Shown: positions 33,748-46,476 of the stretch, one piece after another
Position numbering within the stretch: the first letter of the stretch is position 1
Layout: each line of letters starts with the position of its first letter
Source of the DNA: Scilla litardierei
Lineage: Eukaryota > Streptophyta > Magnoliopsida > Asparagales > Asparagaceae
Assembly: GCA_030789695.1 (NCBI GenBank)
Contig: CM061138.1
Location: forward strand, 181,141,051-181,205,050
Reading direction: 5' to 3'
Length of the DNA: 64,000 bases
Translations under genes and position numbers: made by a program
The notes under the pieces: generated by a model
The model's input: the letters and a program-made list of their open reading frames with translations, nothing else
Databases searched by the model: none
Told to the model about the DNA's origin: nothing

Positions 33748-35644
33748 ATGGGCACCGAGACAGACCATACTTCGGCCCACGCAGTCCTGAAGAGCTTCAA
33801 GGCCGTTACTCAGGCGACGGGAAGCTACCCGGTGGCGGGGGCGGAGCCACAGCCCGGCCCCTCGGAGCACCAGAACTTGAGACGGAATCTCCACCCTCAG
33901 TTCGAGGAGGAGGGGGACAACAGGGGGCTCGCCATGGAGGTTGCGACCCAGCAGAAGCTCCTGGAAGAGGAAATGGAGGTCGCGCGGCTGTGGAGGCGTC
34001 GGGAGGAGGCGGCCGCCGTACAAAGACGTTTGGACGAAGCGGCCGAGACCGCCCGTAGGGCCTACCAGGACGAAGAAACCGCCCGCCACCAGCTCCGCTT
34101 CATCATCGCGGAGCGCGAGAGGCTAAGGAGGGAGAACGAGAGCAACCGGGAAATCTTGGAGGTGACGGCGACGGGCTGGCAGCTCGGGGACGGGCGGGGC
34201 CCGTTGTTGGCCAGGTCCCCACCGGGAGGAGGCAGTTCGCCTCGCCTGCCCCACTCCGATCGCCTACACGAGGAAGCCGTTTGTCGATAATTACGCTTCA
34301 TCGCTGTCGAGCGCGAAAGGCTTCTACGGGAGAATCAGGAGCGGACGGAGGCCCGAGGGGAGGCGGCCGGGAGGCGATGGCACTGGGAGAACCGTAGCCT
34401 GCAACCCATCGAATCCTCGACCCGGGGAAGGAGCCCCACCAGGCGACCCCCAGGCCACTCCCTGGGCCGGGAGGACCGTCGGTGGCCGAGGCGCGACCGG
34501 AGCCAGACCCCCGAATGGCGGAGTGGGGATGCGTCCGATCGCCCTACCTATCCGGAGGAGGCCATGCCGCTTGCACGGTGGATTACGTCCTCCCCAAGGC
34601 CCATAAGGTTCAAACCCCCCCCCCACTTGGCCACGTACAACGGAAGAGGCGACCCCCTCATGCACGTGCAACAGTACCGGGGGGCAATGGAGGCGCAGGA
34701 TGTGGATGAGGCGTTCCTATGCCGGCATTTCTCCCAAAGCCTGAGGGACACCGCGTTGGACTGGTACTTCGGCTTACCCGCGAGATCCGTTGGGAGCTTT
34801 GGCGAGCTATCCCACAAGTTCTGCCAAGAGTTTCGGGCCGGGCGGACGAAGAAGAAACCCTTAGACTATCTCAGCACGATAGTCCAAGGAGAAGGGGAGA
34901 CAATGGGCAGATACCTCCGCCGCTTTCAGGATGAGAGACGGGCGGTGGTGACGTGCGGCGACGAGGTGCTTATGCTGGCCTTCAAGACGGGGTTGCGGAC
35001 TCAGAGCCTCCACAAATCCCTGCTCCGAGATCCGCCGACCGACTATGAGGCATGCGTTGGCCGAAGAGACTCTCGGCACAAAGGCCCTATTTCCCCCGGC
35101 GAAGCCGCTCCAAGGCGAGCCCCGGTCTCACCCTCGGCCGAGGCAAGAAGAGGGGCGCCGAGGTCGCAACCAGTTGACCCAACCAAGGCGCGAACCGGTG
35201 TTGCAACGCCCGCAAGACCGCCCTAGCCCGGCGCGTGAGTTTTCCCCGGCCCAAGGCGCCACCCGAGCCCTCCCAAGACAGGAAGGCCCCCTGCGGGCGC
35301 ACTACACGCGGCTCAACGCCCCCATGTTGGAGGTTTTGGCCGCGGCGAAGAGGGCCGGATTACTGCCAGAGCTTCCCCGGGGGATGAGGATGGATCCAGC
35401 GAAGCGGAATCTCCGGAGGTATTACCGATATCACCGTGACCACGGTCATGATACCGACCGTTGTTACACTCTTAAGAGAGAGATCGAGCGGCTGATCCAG
35501 GCGGGCCACTTGGGAAACTTCGTGGCGGACAGGCGGGTAGCAGAAGGAGAGAGAGCCCCCCGGAGGGGCGGGGGCCAGAACCGCCAGCGGACCGCGATCG
35601 GGGGGAGCCACGCCCCCCCGGGGCGATCATGCGCATTGAGATGA
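33748..35644 (+). pseudogene. Gag of the Tat-type element
   Basis: The frame from 33748 runs through a coiled-coil-like stretch rich in Glu and Arg, then an in-frame TAA (34288). It continues in the same frame into the gag core (HLATYNGRGDPLMHVQQYRG, RDTALDWYFGLPARSVGSFG, YLRRFQDERR). Near 35050-35090 the frame shifts into a second open stretch that ends with a Tat-type zinc-binding tail, YHRDHGHDTDRCYTLKREIE. Its first cysteine is missing. The product would be the particle protein. The start at 33748 is a guess; 33642 is an alternative in another frame. Confidence 0.85.
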
Positions 35645-35794
35645 TAAGCGGGGGGCCGTCCCCAGTGGGGACGTCGCCCACGATCTCAGAGGCCGGTGCC
35701 CGACAGGTGATGGTGGCAGGGCGCCAGGAGCCGGCTGAAGCGGAGAAGGACACACTGACCCCCTATCATCTTTACTGATGGAGATCAGCAGGAG

Positions 35795-37500
35795 GTGGGG
35801 AGCCAGAGCGATGACGCCCTCGTCGTCGAGGCTCGGATCGGGGCGGTTGTCGTCGGCCGGCTCCTGGTTGACACCGGTAGCTCCTGCGACATCCTGTTCC
35901 TGTCAACGGTCGAGAGAATGGGGTGGGGGCGTGCAGACCTAGAGCCCTGCGAGGGCCCCATTGTCGGCTTCACCGGCCATATGATCCCCATAGTGGGGAC
36001 GATCACCCTGCCGATGACTCTGGGGGAGGAACCAAGGGTCGTCACCAGGGGGACGCGTTTCGTAATCGTTGACGTCGCATCGGCGTACAACGGAATCATA
36101 GGGCATCCATACATGACGGCCATAGAGGCGCTCCCCAGCCTGCTACACCAGATGATGAAGTTCCGGACCCCACAGGGGGTGGGATTGGTGCGGGGCGACC
36201 AGGAGGTGCCTGGAGGCCGCGACAGAGGGCCAGCCCGGCGTGGGAGCCCGAGGCGGGCCCTGACGGTTCTCATCCCCGATGAAAGGGAGGACTTCTGCGA
36301 CCAGCGGTCGACCTCGGCCGAGGAGGTCGAGGAGGTTCCCGTAGCCGCGGATGGAGAGAGAACCGTCTCCATCGGGACGAAACTCCCGGCCGCCCTGAGG
36401 GCGACCCTCGTTGCCTTGCTCCGGGAAAATGCGGATATATTCGCATGGTCACCCGCCGACATGCCGGGGGTTGACCCGACGGTGATCTCCCAAAGGTTGA
36501 ATGCGGACCCCGAAGCCCGACCGGTCCGACAGAAGAAGAGAAGTGCGGGGGGCGAAAAGAAGAGGGCGGCCGAGGAAGAAGTAGAGCGGCTCCTCGAAGC
36601 CAAGTTCGTCCGGCCGGTGCATTACCCGGACTGGCTCGCCAATGTCGTTTTGGTGAAGAAGCCCAGTGGAAAGTGGCACATGTGCGTCGACTTCACCGAC
36701 CTCAACAAGGTATGCCCAAAGGACAGCTTCCCCCTACCCCGGATCGACCGCCTGGTGGACCAGGCGTCCGGCTACGAGTTGTTAAGCTTTATGGACGCCT
36801 TCTCGGGGTACAACCAGATACCGATGGTGGAGGAGGACGAGGAAAAGACATCCTTTGTCACCGACAAGGGCACCTTCTGTTACACCAAGATGCTCTTTGG
36901 ACTGAAGAACGCCAGGGCGACCTATCAGCGGATGGTAGAACGAATATTCGGCCCTCAGGTGGGGCGAAACCTGGAGGTCTACATCGACGACATGCTGGTA
37001 AAGAGTAGGAGGGCCCCAGACCACCTCGCCGACTTACAGGAAACTTTCCAAAGGGTCCGCCGATACAACCTAAGACTAAACCCTGCGAAGTGTATCTTTG
37101 GCGTGCAGTCGGGAAAATTCCTGGGCTTCATGATAACGAAGCGGGGGATCGAGGTGAACCCCGACAAGGTGACGGCCCTCATCAGTATGGCGGAACCCCG
37201 GACGATCCGGGACTTACAGCGACTGAACGGCCGGATCGCTGCTCTGGGGCGATTCCTGTCGAAATCTACGGAGAAGTCGCTCCCCTTCTTCAGGGTCTTG
37301 CGTACAGCCTTTGGCGAAGCTAAGGACAAGAGGAAGGTGATCATGTGGGACGACGACTGTGCGCGGGCGTTTGCGGAGCTGAGGGCTTACCTACAGAGCC
37401 CACCGATCCTCGCACGGCATGAAGAAGGCGAACCCCTAGGGTTGTACTTGGCAACCAACGAGGAGGCCGTTAGCTCCGTCCTAATCAAGGAGGAAGGGGG
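35795..37500 (+). pseudogene. Protease and reverse transcriptase of the Tat-type element
   Basis: One long open frame. The protease active site is LLVDTGSSCDILF, about 30 residues in. RT landmarks follow: LVKKPSGKWHMCVDFTDLNK, SGYNQIPM, and the active site EVYIDDMLVKS, all intact. The frame is lost at a G9 run (about 37496-37504), where one base too many or too few moves the rest (RNase H onward) into another frame. It is probably the best preserved coding stretch of the element. Confidence 0.92.
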
Positions 37501-37503
37501 GGG

Positions 37504-38338
37504 GTGCAGCGCCCTGTTTACTACGCCAGCCGGATCCTCCGGGAGGCGGAGACTCGTTACAGTCCCATCAAGAGAGCCAACTACTACCTAGTCACCACAG
37601 CCCGAAAGCTCCGACCATACTTCCTGGCCCATCCCATATCCGTCCACACCGACATGCCCCTCGAGAAAAACCTGAAGAGACTGGAGCGGTCGGGGAGGAT
37701 GCTCAACTGGAGTGTCGAGCTCAGCGAGTTCGACATAATGTACAAGGCCCGGACGGCGATCAAGGGCCAGGCGCTGGCCGACTTCGTGGTGGAATGCACC
37801 GCAGGGGGCACACCGGGGAACCAGCCAGAGCTCCCATCGACGGCCGCGTCCCTGCGGGGGACCGGGGTGGGCGAACCCTCAGAGCCCTCCCAGATGGACG
37901 TGGACGAATTGTGGACCATCCACGTCGACGACTCCGCGACGGGATCCGGGACAGGATCGGGTATCATCATTCAAACTCCTGACGGGTGCTCGTTGGAATA
38001 CGCCTTACGCTTCAACTTCCTGGCAACTAACAATGTCGCGGAATACGAGGCCGCGGTTAACGGGTTGAAACTCGCTAAGGCGGTGGGGGTGACGAACGTG
38101 TTGCTCCTAAGTGACTCACGGCTCGTCGTCCAACAGATCCTAGGGAGCTTCGAGGCTTGAGAAGAAACAATGAAGCGTTACCTTAGGCGCATCCAGATCG
38201 AACTCCGCAAGTTCAAGAAGGCGGACGTCCAGCACCTGCCCCGCTCCAATAACTTCCGGGCGGATGCCCTGTCTAAGCTGGCTTCCTCCTCCGCTGCCGA
38301 GATCGGGAAGGCCATCTACGTCGAAAGCCTATTTACCC
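37504..38338 (+). pseudogene. RNase H plus second, Tat-specific RNase H
   Basis: The first RNase H ends in YKARTAIKGQALADFVVECT. A second RNase H follows with WTIHVDDSATGSGTGSGII, NNVAEYEAAVNGLKLA and LLSDSRLVVQQILGSFEA. The duplicate RNase H is characteristic of the Tat lineage. An in-frame TGA at 38158-38160 interrupts it before HLPRSNNFRADALSKLAS. The acidic residues of the second domain (D, E, D) appear to be present. Confidence 0.9.
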
Positions 38339-39633
38339 CAACCATTAACGAAGAAGAACGGATGTGTACGAGCACGGTGACGACATGGATGACCCCCATT
38401 ATGAAGTACTTGGAGACGGGGGAACTGCCCGAGGAGCGGATGCTGGCTAAACAGGTGGAGAGGTGGGCCCTGTCATTCGTACTCCTCGACGGAGTGATGT
38501 ATCGCCGCCGCCGCGCCAATTTCGACGTCCTACCCTATCTGAAATGCTTGGGCCCGGAGCAGGCTGAGCAAGTCATCCGTGAAGTGCACGAAGGCTTCTG
38601 CGGAAACCACCATGGCGGTCGCACCATCGCCCACAAAATAATGCGCCAGGGGTACTATTGGCCGACAATGATCCAGGACGCGGTACAGTACGTCAAGAGG
38701 TGCGAGGCATGCCAGAAATTCTGCCGACAGACGACTACACCTCCGGCCAACCTGATGCCCATCGTGAGCCCGATCCCCTTCGCCAAATGGGGACTCGACA
38801 TCCTTGGACCTTTCCCAAAGGCCTCCGGAGGAAGGAAATATCTAGTCGTCGCCGTGGACTACTTCACGAAGTGGGTGGAAGCGGAGCCGCTAGCGCGTAT
38901 CACGTGGACGGACATGAAGGGCTTTATCTGGCAATCCGTTATATGTCGCTTCGGGATTCCCCACTCGATAGTCACGGATAACGGAAAGCAGTTCGATTGC
39001 GAAGGCTTCCGTGACTTCTGCTCGGGCTAGGGGATCAAACTCCAGTTCGCGTCAGTCGCCCACCCACAGTGCAACGGAATGGCGGAGGCCGCGAATAAAT
39101 GCATCTTGAACCCAATGAAGAAAAAGGTGGACGCCGCCCTCGGGGCATGGGTCGACGAGCTGCCGGGAACCCTATGGTCCTATCGTACCACCCACAAGGC
39201 CTCGACAGGAGAAAGCCCATTCATGCTAACATACGGATCGGAGGCAGTCGTTCCCGTGGAGATTGGCAAAGAGACGCTCCGACTAAAGCTCTTCGACGAA
39301 GAGATCAATGGGGAGGGACTCGGCCTCAGTCTTGAATTGATAGAAGAGGTAAGAGACCGAGCCCTGACGAGCCTCGTCAAACACAGCCAGAGGATGGCGC
39401 GACACTACGACTCCCAGGTGAAGCCGCGGACTTTCAGGATCGGCGACTTGGTCCTCAGAGATGCCACCTTCCGCCCCGAGACCGCCCAGTGGGGAAAGCT
39501 GGCCGCCAAATGGGAAGGGCCCTACAAGGTCGTCGATATCGTCGGACCAGCCACATACATCTTGGCAACCCCCGAAGGGAACGAGCTGGCCCACCCTTGG
39601 AACGCAAAGCATCTGCTAAAATTCTACCAATAG
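38339..39633 (+). pseudogene. Integrase of the Tat-type element
   Basis: The zinc site HEGFCGNHHGGRT..CEACQKFC (HHCC) is intact. The core has DILGPFPKASGGRKYLVVAV and IVTDNGKQF. A TAG at 39028-39030 interrupts the core. After it, NGMAEAANKCIL holds the position of the catalytic glutamate, and a C-terminal part with WEGPYKVVDIVG ends in AKHLLKFYQ. It belongs to the same frame as RNase H. There is no chromodomain, as expected for Tat. Confidence 0.92.
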
Positions 39634-39729
39634 TTGTGAGTTTTTCTTTTCATACATACGAAATACACATCTATCCGTTTTCCCCAACAATGTTGTTCCT
39701 ACATAAGTTTTTCAGCGCAAACCTCCGAA

Positions 39730-42005
39730 CCTCTGGGGCAGGGCCAACCCTAGCCACCCAAACCAGAGAATGGCACGGGCCGGGCTACGCGCCCGCTCCC
39801 CCCCTCAAGACCTCTGGGGCAGGGCCAACCCTAGCCACCCAAACCAGAGAAGGGCACGGGCCGGGCTACGCGCCCGCTCCCCCCTCAAGACCTCTGGGGC
39901 AGGGCCAACCCTAGCCAACCAAACCAGAGAAGGGCACGGACTGGGCTACGCGCCCGCTCCCCCCCTCAAGACCTCTGGGGCAGGGCCAACCCTAGCCACC
40001 CAAACCAGAGAAGGGCACGGGCCGGGCTACGCGCCCGCTCCCCCCCTCAAGACCTCTGGGGCAGGGCCAACCCTAGCCACCCAAACCAGAGAAGGGCACG
40101 GGCCGGGCTACGCGCCCGTTCCACCCCTCAAGACCTCTGGGGCAGGGCCAACCCTAGCCACCCAAAACAGAGAAGGGCACGGGCCGGGCTACGCGCCCGC
40201 CCCCCCTCAAGACCTCTGGGGCAGGGCCAACCCTAGCCACCCAAACCAGAGAAGGGCACGGGCCGGGCTACGCGCCCGCCCCCCCTCAAGACCTCTGGGG
40301 CAGGGCCAACCCTAGCCACCCAAACCAGAGAAGGGCACGGGCCGGGCTACGCGCCCGCTCCCCCCCTCAAGGCCTCTGGGGCAGGGCCAACCCTAGTCAC
40401 CAAAACCAGAGAAGGGCACGGGCCGGGCTACGCGCCCGCTCCCCCCCTCAAGACCTCTGGGGCAGGGCCAACCCTAGCCACCCAAACCAGAGAAGGGCAC
40501 GGGCCGGGCTACGCACCCGCTCCCCCCCTCAAGACCTCTTGGGCAGGGCCAACCCTAGCCACCCAAACCAGAGAAGGGCACGGGCCGGGCTACGCGCCCG
40601 CTCCCTCCCTCAAGACCTCTAGGGCAGGGCCAACCCTAGCCACCCAAACCAGAGAAGGGCACGGGCCGGGCTACGCGCCCGCTCCCCCCTCAAGACCTCT
40701 GGGGCAGGGCCAACCCTAGCCACCCAAACCAGAGAAGGGCATGGGCCGGGCTACGCTCCCCCCTCAAGACCTCTGGGGCAGGGCCAACCCTAGCCACCGA
40801 AACCAGAGAAGGGCACGGGCCGGGCTACGCGCCCGCTCCCCCCTCAAGACCTCTGGGGCAGGGCCAACCCTAGCCACCCAAACCAGAGAAGGGCACGGGC
40901 CGGGCTACGCGCACGCTCCCCCCCTCAAGACCTCTGGGGCAGGGCCAACCCTAGCCACCCAAACCAGAGAAGGGCACGGGCCGGGCTACGCACCCGCTCC
41001 CCCCCTCAAGACCTCTGGGGCAGGGCCAACCCTAGCCACCCAAACCAGAGAAAGGCACGGGCCGGGCTACGCACCCGCTCCCCCCCTCAAGACCTCTTGG
41101 GCAGGGCCAACCCTAGCCACCCAAACCAGAGAAGGGCACGGGCCGGGATACGCGCCCGCTCCCTCCCTCAAGACCTCTAGGGCAGGGCCAACCCTAGCCA
41201 CCCAAACCAGAGAAGGGCACGGGCCGGGCTACGCGCCCGCTCCCCCCTCAAGACCTCTGGGGCAGGGCCAACCCTAGCCACCCAAACCAGAGAAGGGCAT
41301 GGGCCGGGCTACGCTCCCCCCTCAAGACCTCTGGGGCAGGGCCAACCCTAGCCACCCAAACCAGAGAAGGGCACGGGCCGGGCTACGCTCCCCCCTCAAG
41401 ACCTCTGGGGCAGGGCCAACCCTAGCCACCCAAACCAGAGAAGTGCACGGGCCGGGCTACGCGCCCGCTCCCCCCTCAAGACCTCTGGGACAGGGCCAAC
41501 CCTAGCCACCCAAACCAGAGAAGGGCACGGGCCGGGCTACGCGCCCGCTCCCCCCTCAAGACCTCTGGGGCAGGGCCAACCCTAGCCACTCAAACCAGAG
41601 AAGGGAACGGGCCGGCCTACGCGCCCGCTCCCCCCTCAAGACCTCTGGGGCAGGGCCAACCCTAGCCACCCAAACCAGAGAAGGGCACGGGCCGGGCTAC
41701 GCGCCCGCTCCCCCCCTCAAGACCTCTGGGGCAGGGCCAACCCTAGCCACCCAAACCAGAGAAGGGCACGGGCCGGGCTACGCGCCCGCTCCCCCCTCAA
41801 GACCTCTGGGGCAGGGCCAACCCTAGCCACCCAAACCAGAGAAGGGCACGGGCCGGGCTACGCGCCCGCTCCCCCGCCTCAAGACCTCTGGGGCAGGGCC
41901 AACCCTAGCCACCCAAACCAGAGAAGGGCACAGGCCGGGCTACACGCCCGCTCCCCCCTCAAGACCTCTGGGGCAGGGCCAACCCTAGCCACCCAAACCA
42001 GAAAG
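39730..42005 (+). repeat. 81-bp tandem array in the Tat-type element, about 28 copies
   Basis: The unit begins CCTCTGGGGCAGGGCCAACC and ends GCTCCCCCCCTCAAGA; the period is 80-82 bp. Some units lack GCGCCC and are shorter. Long open frames (39770-40315, 40741-41277) arise because the unit is close to a multiple of three; they are not genes. Higher-order structure is described in the findings. Confidence 0.95.
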
Positions 42006-45000
42006 GGCTACGCGCCCATGATCCTTGAAAAATCGAAAGAAGACAGGGGCACATAAACCGGGACGAAATGGCGCCAGTTCCCGAGGAGGCGGCCCCGATG
42101 TGACTCGACGAAACGAAAGGACGCTCGAGAAATATGCCACCATTAATGGTACACTCCAAAAGAGGTTCCGTAAGAGCCACCTGGCAAAAGCGGTTTCCCA
42201 CTGGCGTGAATCCGAGGAGCCCATTAATATTTCCAACTCATCGCAATAAATATGGAGGAAACCGTCAGCAAGATCCCCCTATAAAGACGCCACTCACCCT
42301 TCCGAACGAAAAAGAACAAAGAGTCGGAAGACATGAGAAATCGGCACTTATCCCCCCCACCCGCTGGGAAACGGGCCGAGATACAACGTCCTAACAAAAG
42401 AGAGGTCACCGGCCATCAGTGGTTCCCACCGCCCAGGGCGGCGGTTCCCTCATCTCCACCACCTCCGACAGGATATTCCTCTTGCAAACGGATCGCCAAC
42501 AGGATATTCCGCTTACACAAGGGAAATCCACCTTTCACGCCTCCGTCCGCCCTAAACAAGGACGAGTCGGAGAAAGGTAGGCATCCGACCCCCGCCGGCA
42601 GGAAAAGCGAGAGCCCCCGAGCTTGCAAGCCAACACCTGTTCGTCGTCGACCTCCGGACGGGGACCTCGGCAAGGCTGCATCCCTGGCGAGCCCAAACGA
42701 CGAGTCATGGCGTGTCAGCCCGCTCCGGCACAATTGGGCCCCGAACCCCACCCTCAAACCCAAACAGCGAGGCTGGGGGGAGGCGGCCCGATCGTCAGGA
42801 CTCCCCCACCCTCAAACCCAAGCAGCGAGGCGTGGGGGGAGGCGGCCCAATCGTCACGACTCCCCCCACCCTCAAACCCAAGCAGCGAGGCGTGGGGGGG
42901 AGGGGCGGCCCGATCATCAAGACCCCCCCAGGACAAAAGCCACAGAAAGACAGCTTCCCTGGTGATCCCCCCCAGTGCCTCTACCGGACCGAGGAGACCT
43001 TGCAACACTTCAGCACAGAAGGCGGTCGCTCACCTCCGCGCCAAGAACAACTCGAGTTAAAAAGGCCCACCCGGCAGAAGGTGACCCCTAGATCCGGAGG
43101 TCGTTCACCGCAGGCGAGGACAGCTCTATAGCCCATCCTAGGGCCGGATCATACCCCACAACGGGCGATGATCTAAGTACTCGTGTACAAGCCATAGATC
43201 AGTTCTTGTAAATTTAAATAAAAACATTCATCCTTGTCAGATACGCTTTGATTTTCTGAGAATACCATAGCGTGGAGCGATCCCCCCACCCAGTGCCGGG
43301 CGAGCTCACCACCCCTCGCGACGTGGAAAGTAGGAACGGCGCAACGCACTCCCCGGACTAGCTTAGGACGCCCAGAAAGTTTACACCCGCAGCTCGAACC
43401 CCTCGATACTACGCTTCGAACCAAGACCCCTCGCCAACTAAAGTCAACGACAACTTTCGGTCAAAGGGGAGGTGAACTGAGGCCCGCCCTGCGGGACCAT
43501 TTTCGCCCGAGATCAAATCGTGATAGGGCGGCATGTCTCATCCCGAACCTTTTCGGCGATTCCCCGCCCCGCCCAAAGACAACACAAACCATCAACATCC
43601 CCTTCCCCCAGACCTCACGATCTCGGACAAGGGAATGTTGGGGGCATAATTAGTAATTGTGTAACTCACGCAAGAAGCCAAAATAGGCAACCCAGCGGTA
43701 AAACACGGCGAAGACTGACGTTCCCGTAAGGCCTCGGCTCAGACCGCACAGCGACCAACTACCCAGGGCCGGCCCCCCAAACCACATCTGGATTCCCCCA
43801 GATTAGGCCCAACATCCTCAAAAACTCAGCCCGGGGGACAAGGACAAGGACAAGGACACGTGACCCGGGACGGACCGGTCGCAAGCCAGAAACCGCGAAA
43901 CAATACCTGTCGAATATACGCCTAGTCCCGACAAGGCAGCGGCCTAGTCTCGTCAAGGCAGCGCCACGATGCGACTCGACGTAATGAAAGGATGCTTGGA
44001 CAACACGCCATCAGCAGCAACACGCCCCCGAGAGGCCAGAACAGACAACCAGTGTCGGATACCACCAGGAAAAAGCGGTTCCCAAAGCGCGTGATTCAGC
44101 GGAGCCCATTAATGACACTAGTCCCTCACATTATCCACGGAAAACCCTTCCGCAGAATCCCACTATAAGTACCCCCCTTCCGAAGTTAGGGGGAGGGGGA
44201 GATAGACAAAAGGGATTCGCATCCCCTCACACCGGGTATGAAACGGCCCCGAGCGCCCCACCGAGCTACGAAGAAGGCCGATGACCACCGACGGGCCCCA
44301 CTTCCCCCGACGGTGACCGCTATAGCCCCGCGACCCCTGATAGGATATTCCCCTTACACATGGGAGGCCCCACCCGCCAGCCTTCCTCCTGCTTGTTACC
44401 GGATTAAACGGCAGTTCCGGAAGACTGGCCGCGGGCCGCCACACCCCAATTAACACCCAGCCTACGGTGATCCCTACCGGGCGTGAGGGCGGAAACCCCA
44501 ACGGATCTCCCAGCGACGCCACCACCGCTACCTCGTCCTCCGCCTCCCCCCGGGTTCCCCCTCGGTGCGCAGGATCCCTGGCGAGGCCGGGCAACCCTCT
44601 AGCACGGCGACGGCGAGGCAGAACGCGAGGAAGCGAGGAAAGGGAAAGGAAGAAGGTCCACCCGACAAACGAGGGTCAGCCCCCCCGAAGGGCGGACCAC
44701 CACGGGGTGGCATCCCTGCTTAAACCAAACGGTGATCCACGGAGCGTCAGCTCGTTCCCGGACAATGAGGCAGAAGGAATTCAGCGGTCAGTAAAAAGGA
44801 AGACCACCCCGCAACGGGGCTCTGCTCACCCCGATGTAGCGGGCGACAAGTGTAATCAACCTCCCGTCCCGAACACTGGTTTGGTCACACCTGCCATATT
44901 GTTGTAAATATCATCTAGATCTCAGGTAAAGGTTGATGAATAATATTCCTCCTTTCGGACCCCTCCCCCTGAGCCTAAGCGCACAACAGCTGGGACGTCC

Positions 45001-45324
45001 ACCAGGCACAGCATGGCTAAAGTCCCGCGAAAATTACAAACACGTCCGGTAAACACCTCTGAGTAAAAACCATAACCTTCTCAAAAAGTCGAGCTCCCCC
45101 AAAATCCGACCTAGCCGCCACCTACAACGGCACGTCGGGGGCGGGGGGGGGGGGGGGGCAACGGCCCCCTTGGTTCCCACTCGGGACGAGACCTCGCGAT
45201 TCCGCAACAGCGGGCAATACCCCGCGGGAGCAGCGTCACCACCCCTGAGCTTGGATCCAAGTCCGAGTCAGGTTAGAAGGTAGTGTTACGCCATCCGAGC
45301 CGAGCCGGGCTTCCGCCTCACACT
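42006..45324 (+). other. Non-coding tail of the Tat-type element, with internal duplications
   Basis: GC-rich, no recognisable protein. A unit of about 56-60 bp (CACCCTCAAACCCAA(A/G)CAGCG) is present three times at 42748-42930. A longer diverged direct duplication joins about 42080-42490 with about 43965-44365. A G16 run lies at about 45143-45158. Open frames such as 42333-42965 have no convincing features. Confidence 0.7.
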
Positions 45325-45341
45325 CGAATGCCGGGGGCAAT
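45325..45341 (+). promoter_or_regulatory. Polypurine-tract region of the Tat-type element
   Basis: AATGCCGGGGGCAAT directly precedes the 3' LTR start. The purine-rich core is GGGGG. Confidence 0.5.
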
Positions 45342-46471
45342 TGTTACGACCTAAAGATCGTAAGAGTCCGACTCATGCCCGGATCCGCTGACATACCCCA
45401 TTAACTCTCCCCTTCACGAAAGGGCCGCCTCCCCGGAAGACCGAAGCTACACGGGAACGGGCGCACCTCGCAGCACTCCCCCCATCCGGCCGAAGCACAC
45501 AACCGCAGTTGCACGGCCCGCCAGGGGCAGGGCGCTTGGGGAGCGCCCGGACAGTATCGCCGGATGTGCTGACATAGGCATGTGCGTGTCCTTCCGTGCC
45601 AGCGGCCCACAACCCACGACCGAAAAGAGGGCGCGGCCGGGCCGGACAACCACCGAGCCAGTCGACCCGGCCGGTCCCCATGAACCGCAGCGCCAGGGAT
45701 GGCATAGCCCGACCTTTAGTTCGTCACCAACGACAAACGACCTAGGATAAGGACACGGCTGACACTAACGCCGCCCGACCATCTGACAAAGCACCCCTGA
45801 CAGCTAAGTCCCCTGACAATTAATGCTTTCGGCCCTGACACCCTGACAAAAGTGCCCCAAGCCGTTGCGCCGTCTGACAAAAGCAGGTCAGGCACTCCTG
45901 TTACTGACCTCCTCGAAGCTTCCGCCGACAACCAAGCCAACTCAGCACGTCGAGTCAGCATGCCAGGTCAGCCCCACCTAGTCATCTCCCATCAGGTATA
46001 AATACCCCCTTACTTCTTACGGGGGGTGGCAAATTCTCTCTCTCAATCTATTATTCACACACAAGAGCAAAGGTCGTCCACATCTTTGTTCTCCCACTTA
46101 TAGCTGGCCACGTACGGTCGACACACCCTCAGTCCGACCGGCGTGCCTAGCCCCCGTTTTAAGTCCTATTACTGACTTAGGCATCGGAGGTGCTAAGGGT
46201 TGGACCCCAACCCCGCCCTTCTAACGAGTTGCTCGTGCTGCAGGAAAGCTCGCCCCTTGGTCGACATCAGCTTCAGCCTCCCGCCATCCAATCTTCCTCC
46301 GCCGTGTCCGGTGAGATTTGACTCTGTGGCCACCCCCGGCGGCAAGTCCAACCTCTTCACCCCACTAATCACTTGTTAAATAGCCCACCTAAACCCTCTT
46401 ATCAACATAACCACCGTGCCCTTGGTTCCCCTCAATACAAATTCATTGTACGCGAGTTCCACCTCGTAACA
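45342..46471 (+). repeat. 3' LTR of the Tat-type element
   Basis: TGTTACGACC..CGTAACA, 1130 bp, very similar to 32473-33606. TATAAATA at 45997-46004. Confidence 0.95.
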
Positions 46472-46476
46472 AGCCC
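46472..46476. repeat. TSD of the Tat-type element, right copy
   Basis: AGCCC, identical to 32468-32472. Confidence 0.93.

Larger units (their letters stand above)
32473..46471 (+). mobile_element. Tat-type Ty3/gypsy retrotransposon, about 14 kb
   Basis: LTRs at 32473-33606 and 45342-46471 (about 1.13 kb each) with an exact AGCCC TSD. The internal order is gag, protease, RT, RNase H, a second RNase H, integrase. The second RNase H is typical of the Tat lineage. A long 81-bp tandem array (39730-42000) and about 3.3 kb of non-coding DNA lie between integrase and the 3' LTR, also typical of Tat elements. At least three stops and two frameshifts break the coding region, so this copy is not autonomous. 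Confidence 0.94.

Noticed and set aside
35785..36603. 272-residue frame on minus
   Set aside because: It is the antisense of the Tat protease-RT region; high GC keeps stops rare.
39770..41277. Long repetitive proteins from the 81-bp array
   Set aside because: The unit length is a multiple of three in most copies, so frames stay open; no start, domain or conservation supports coding.
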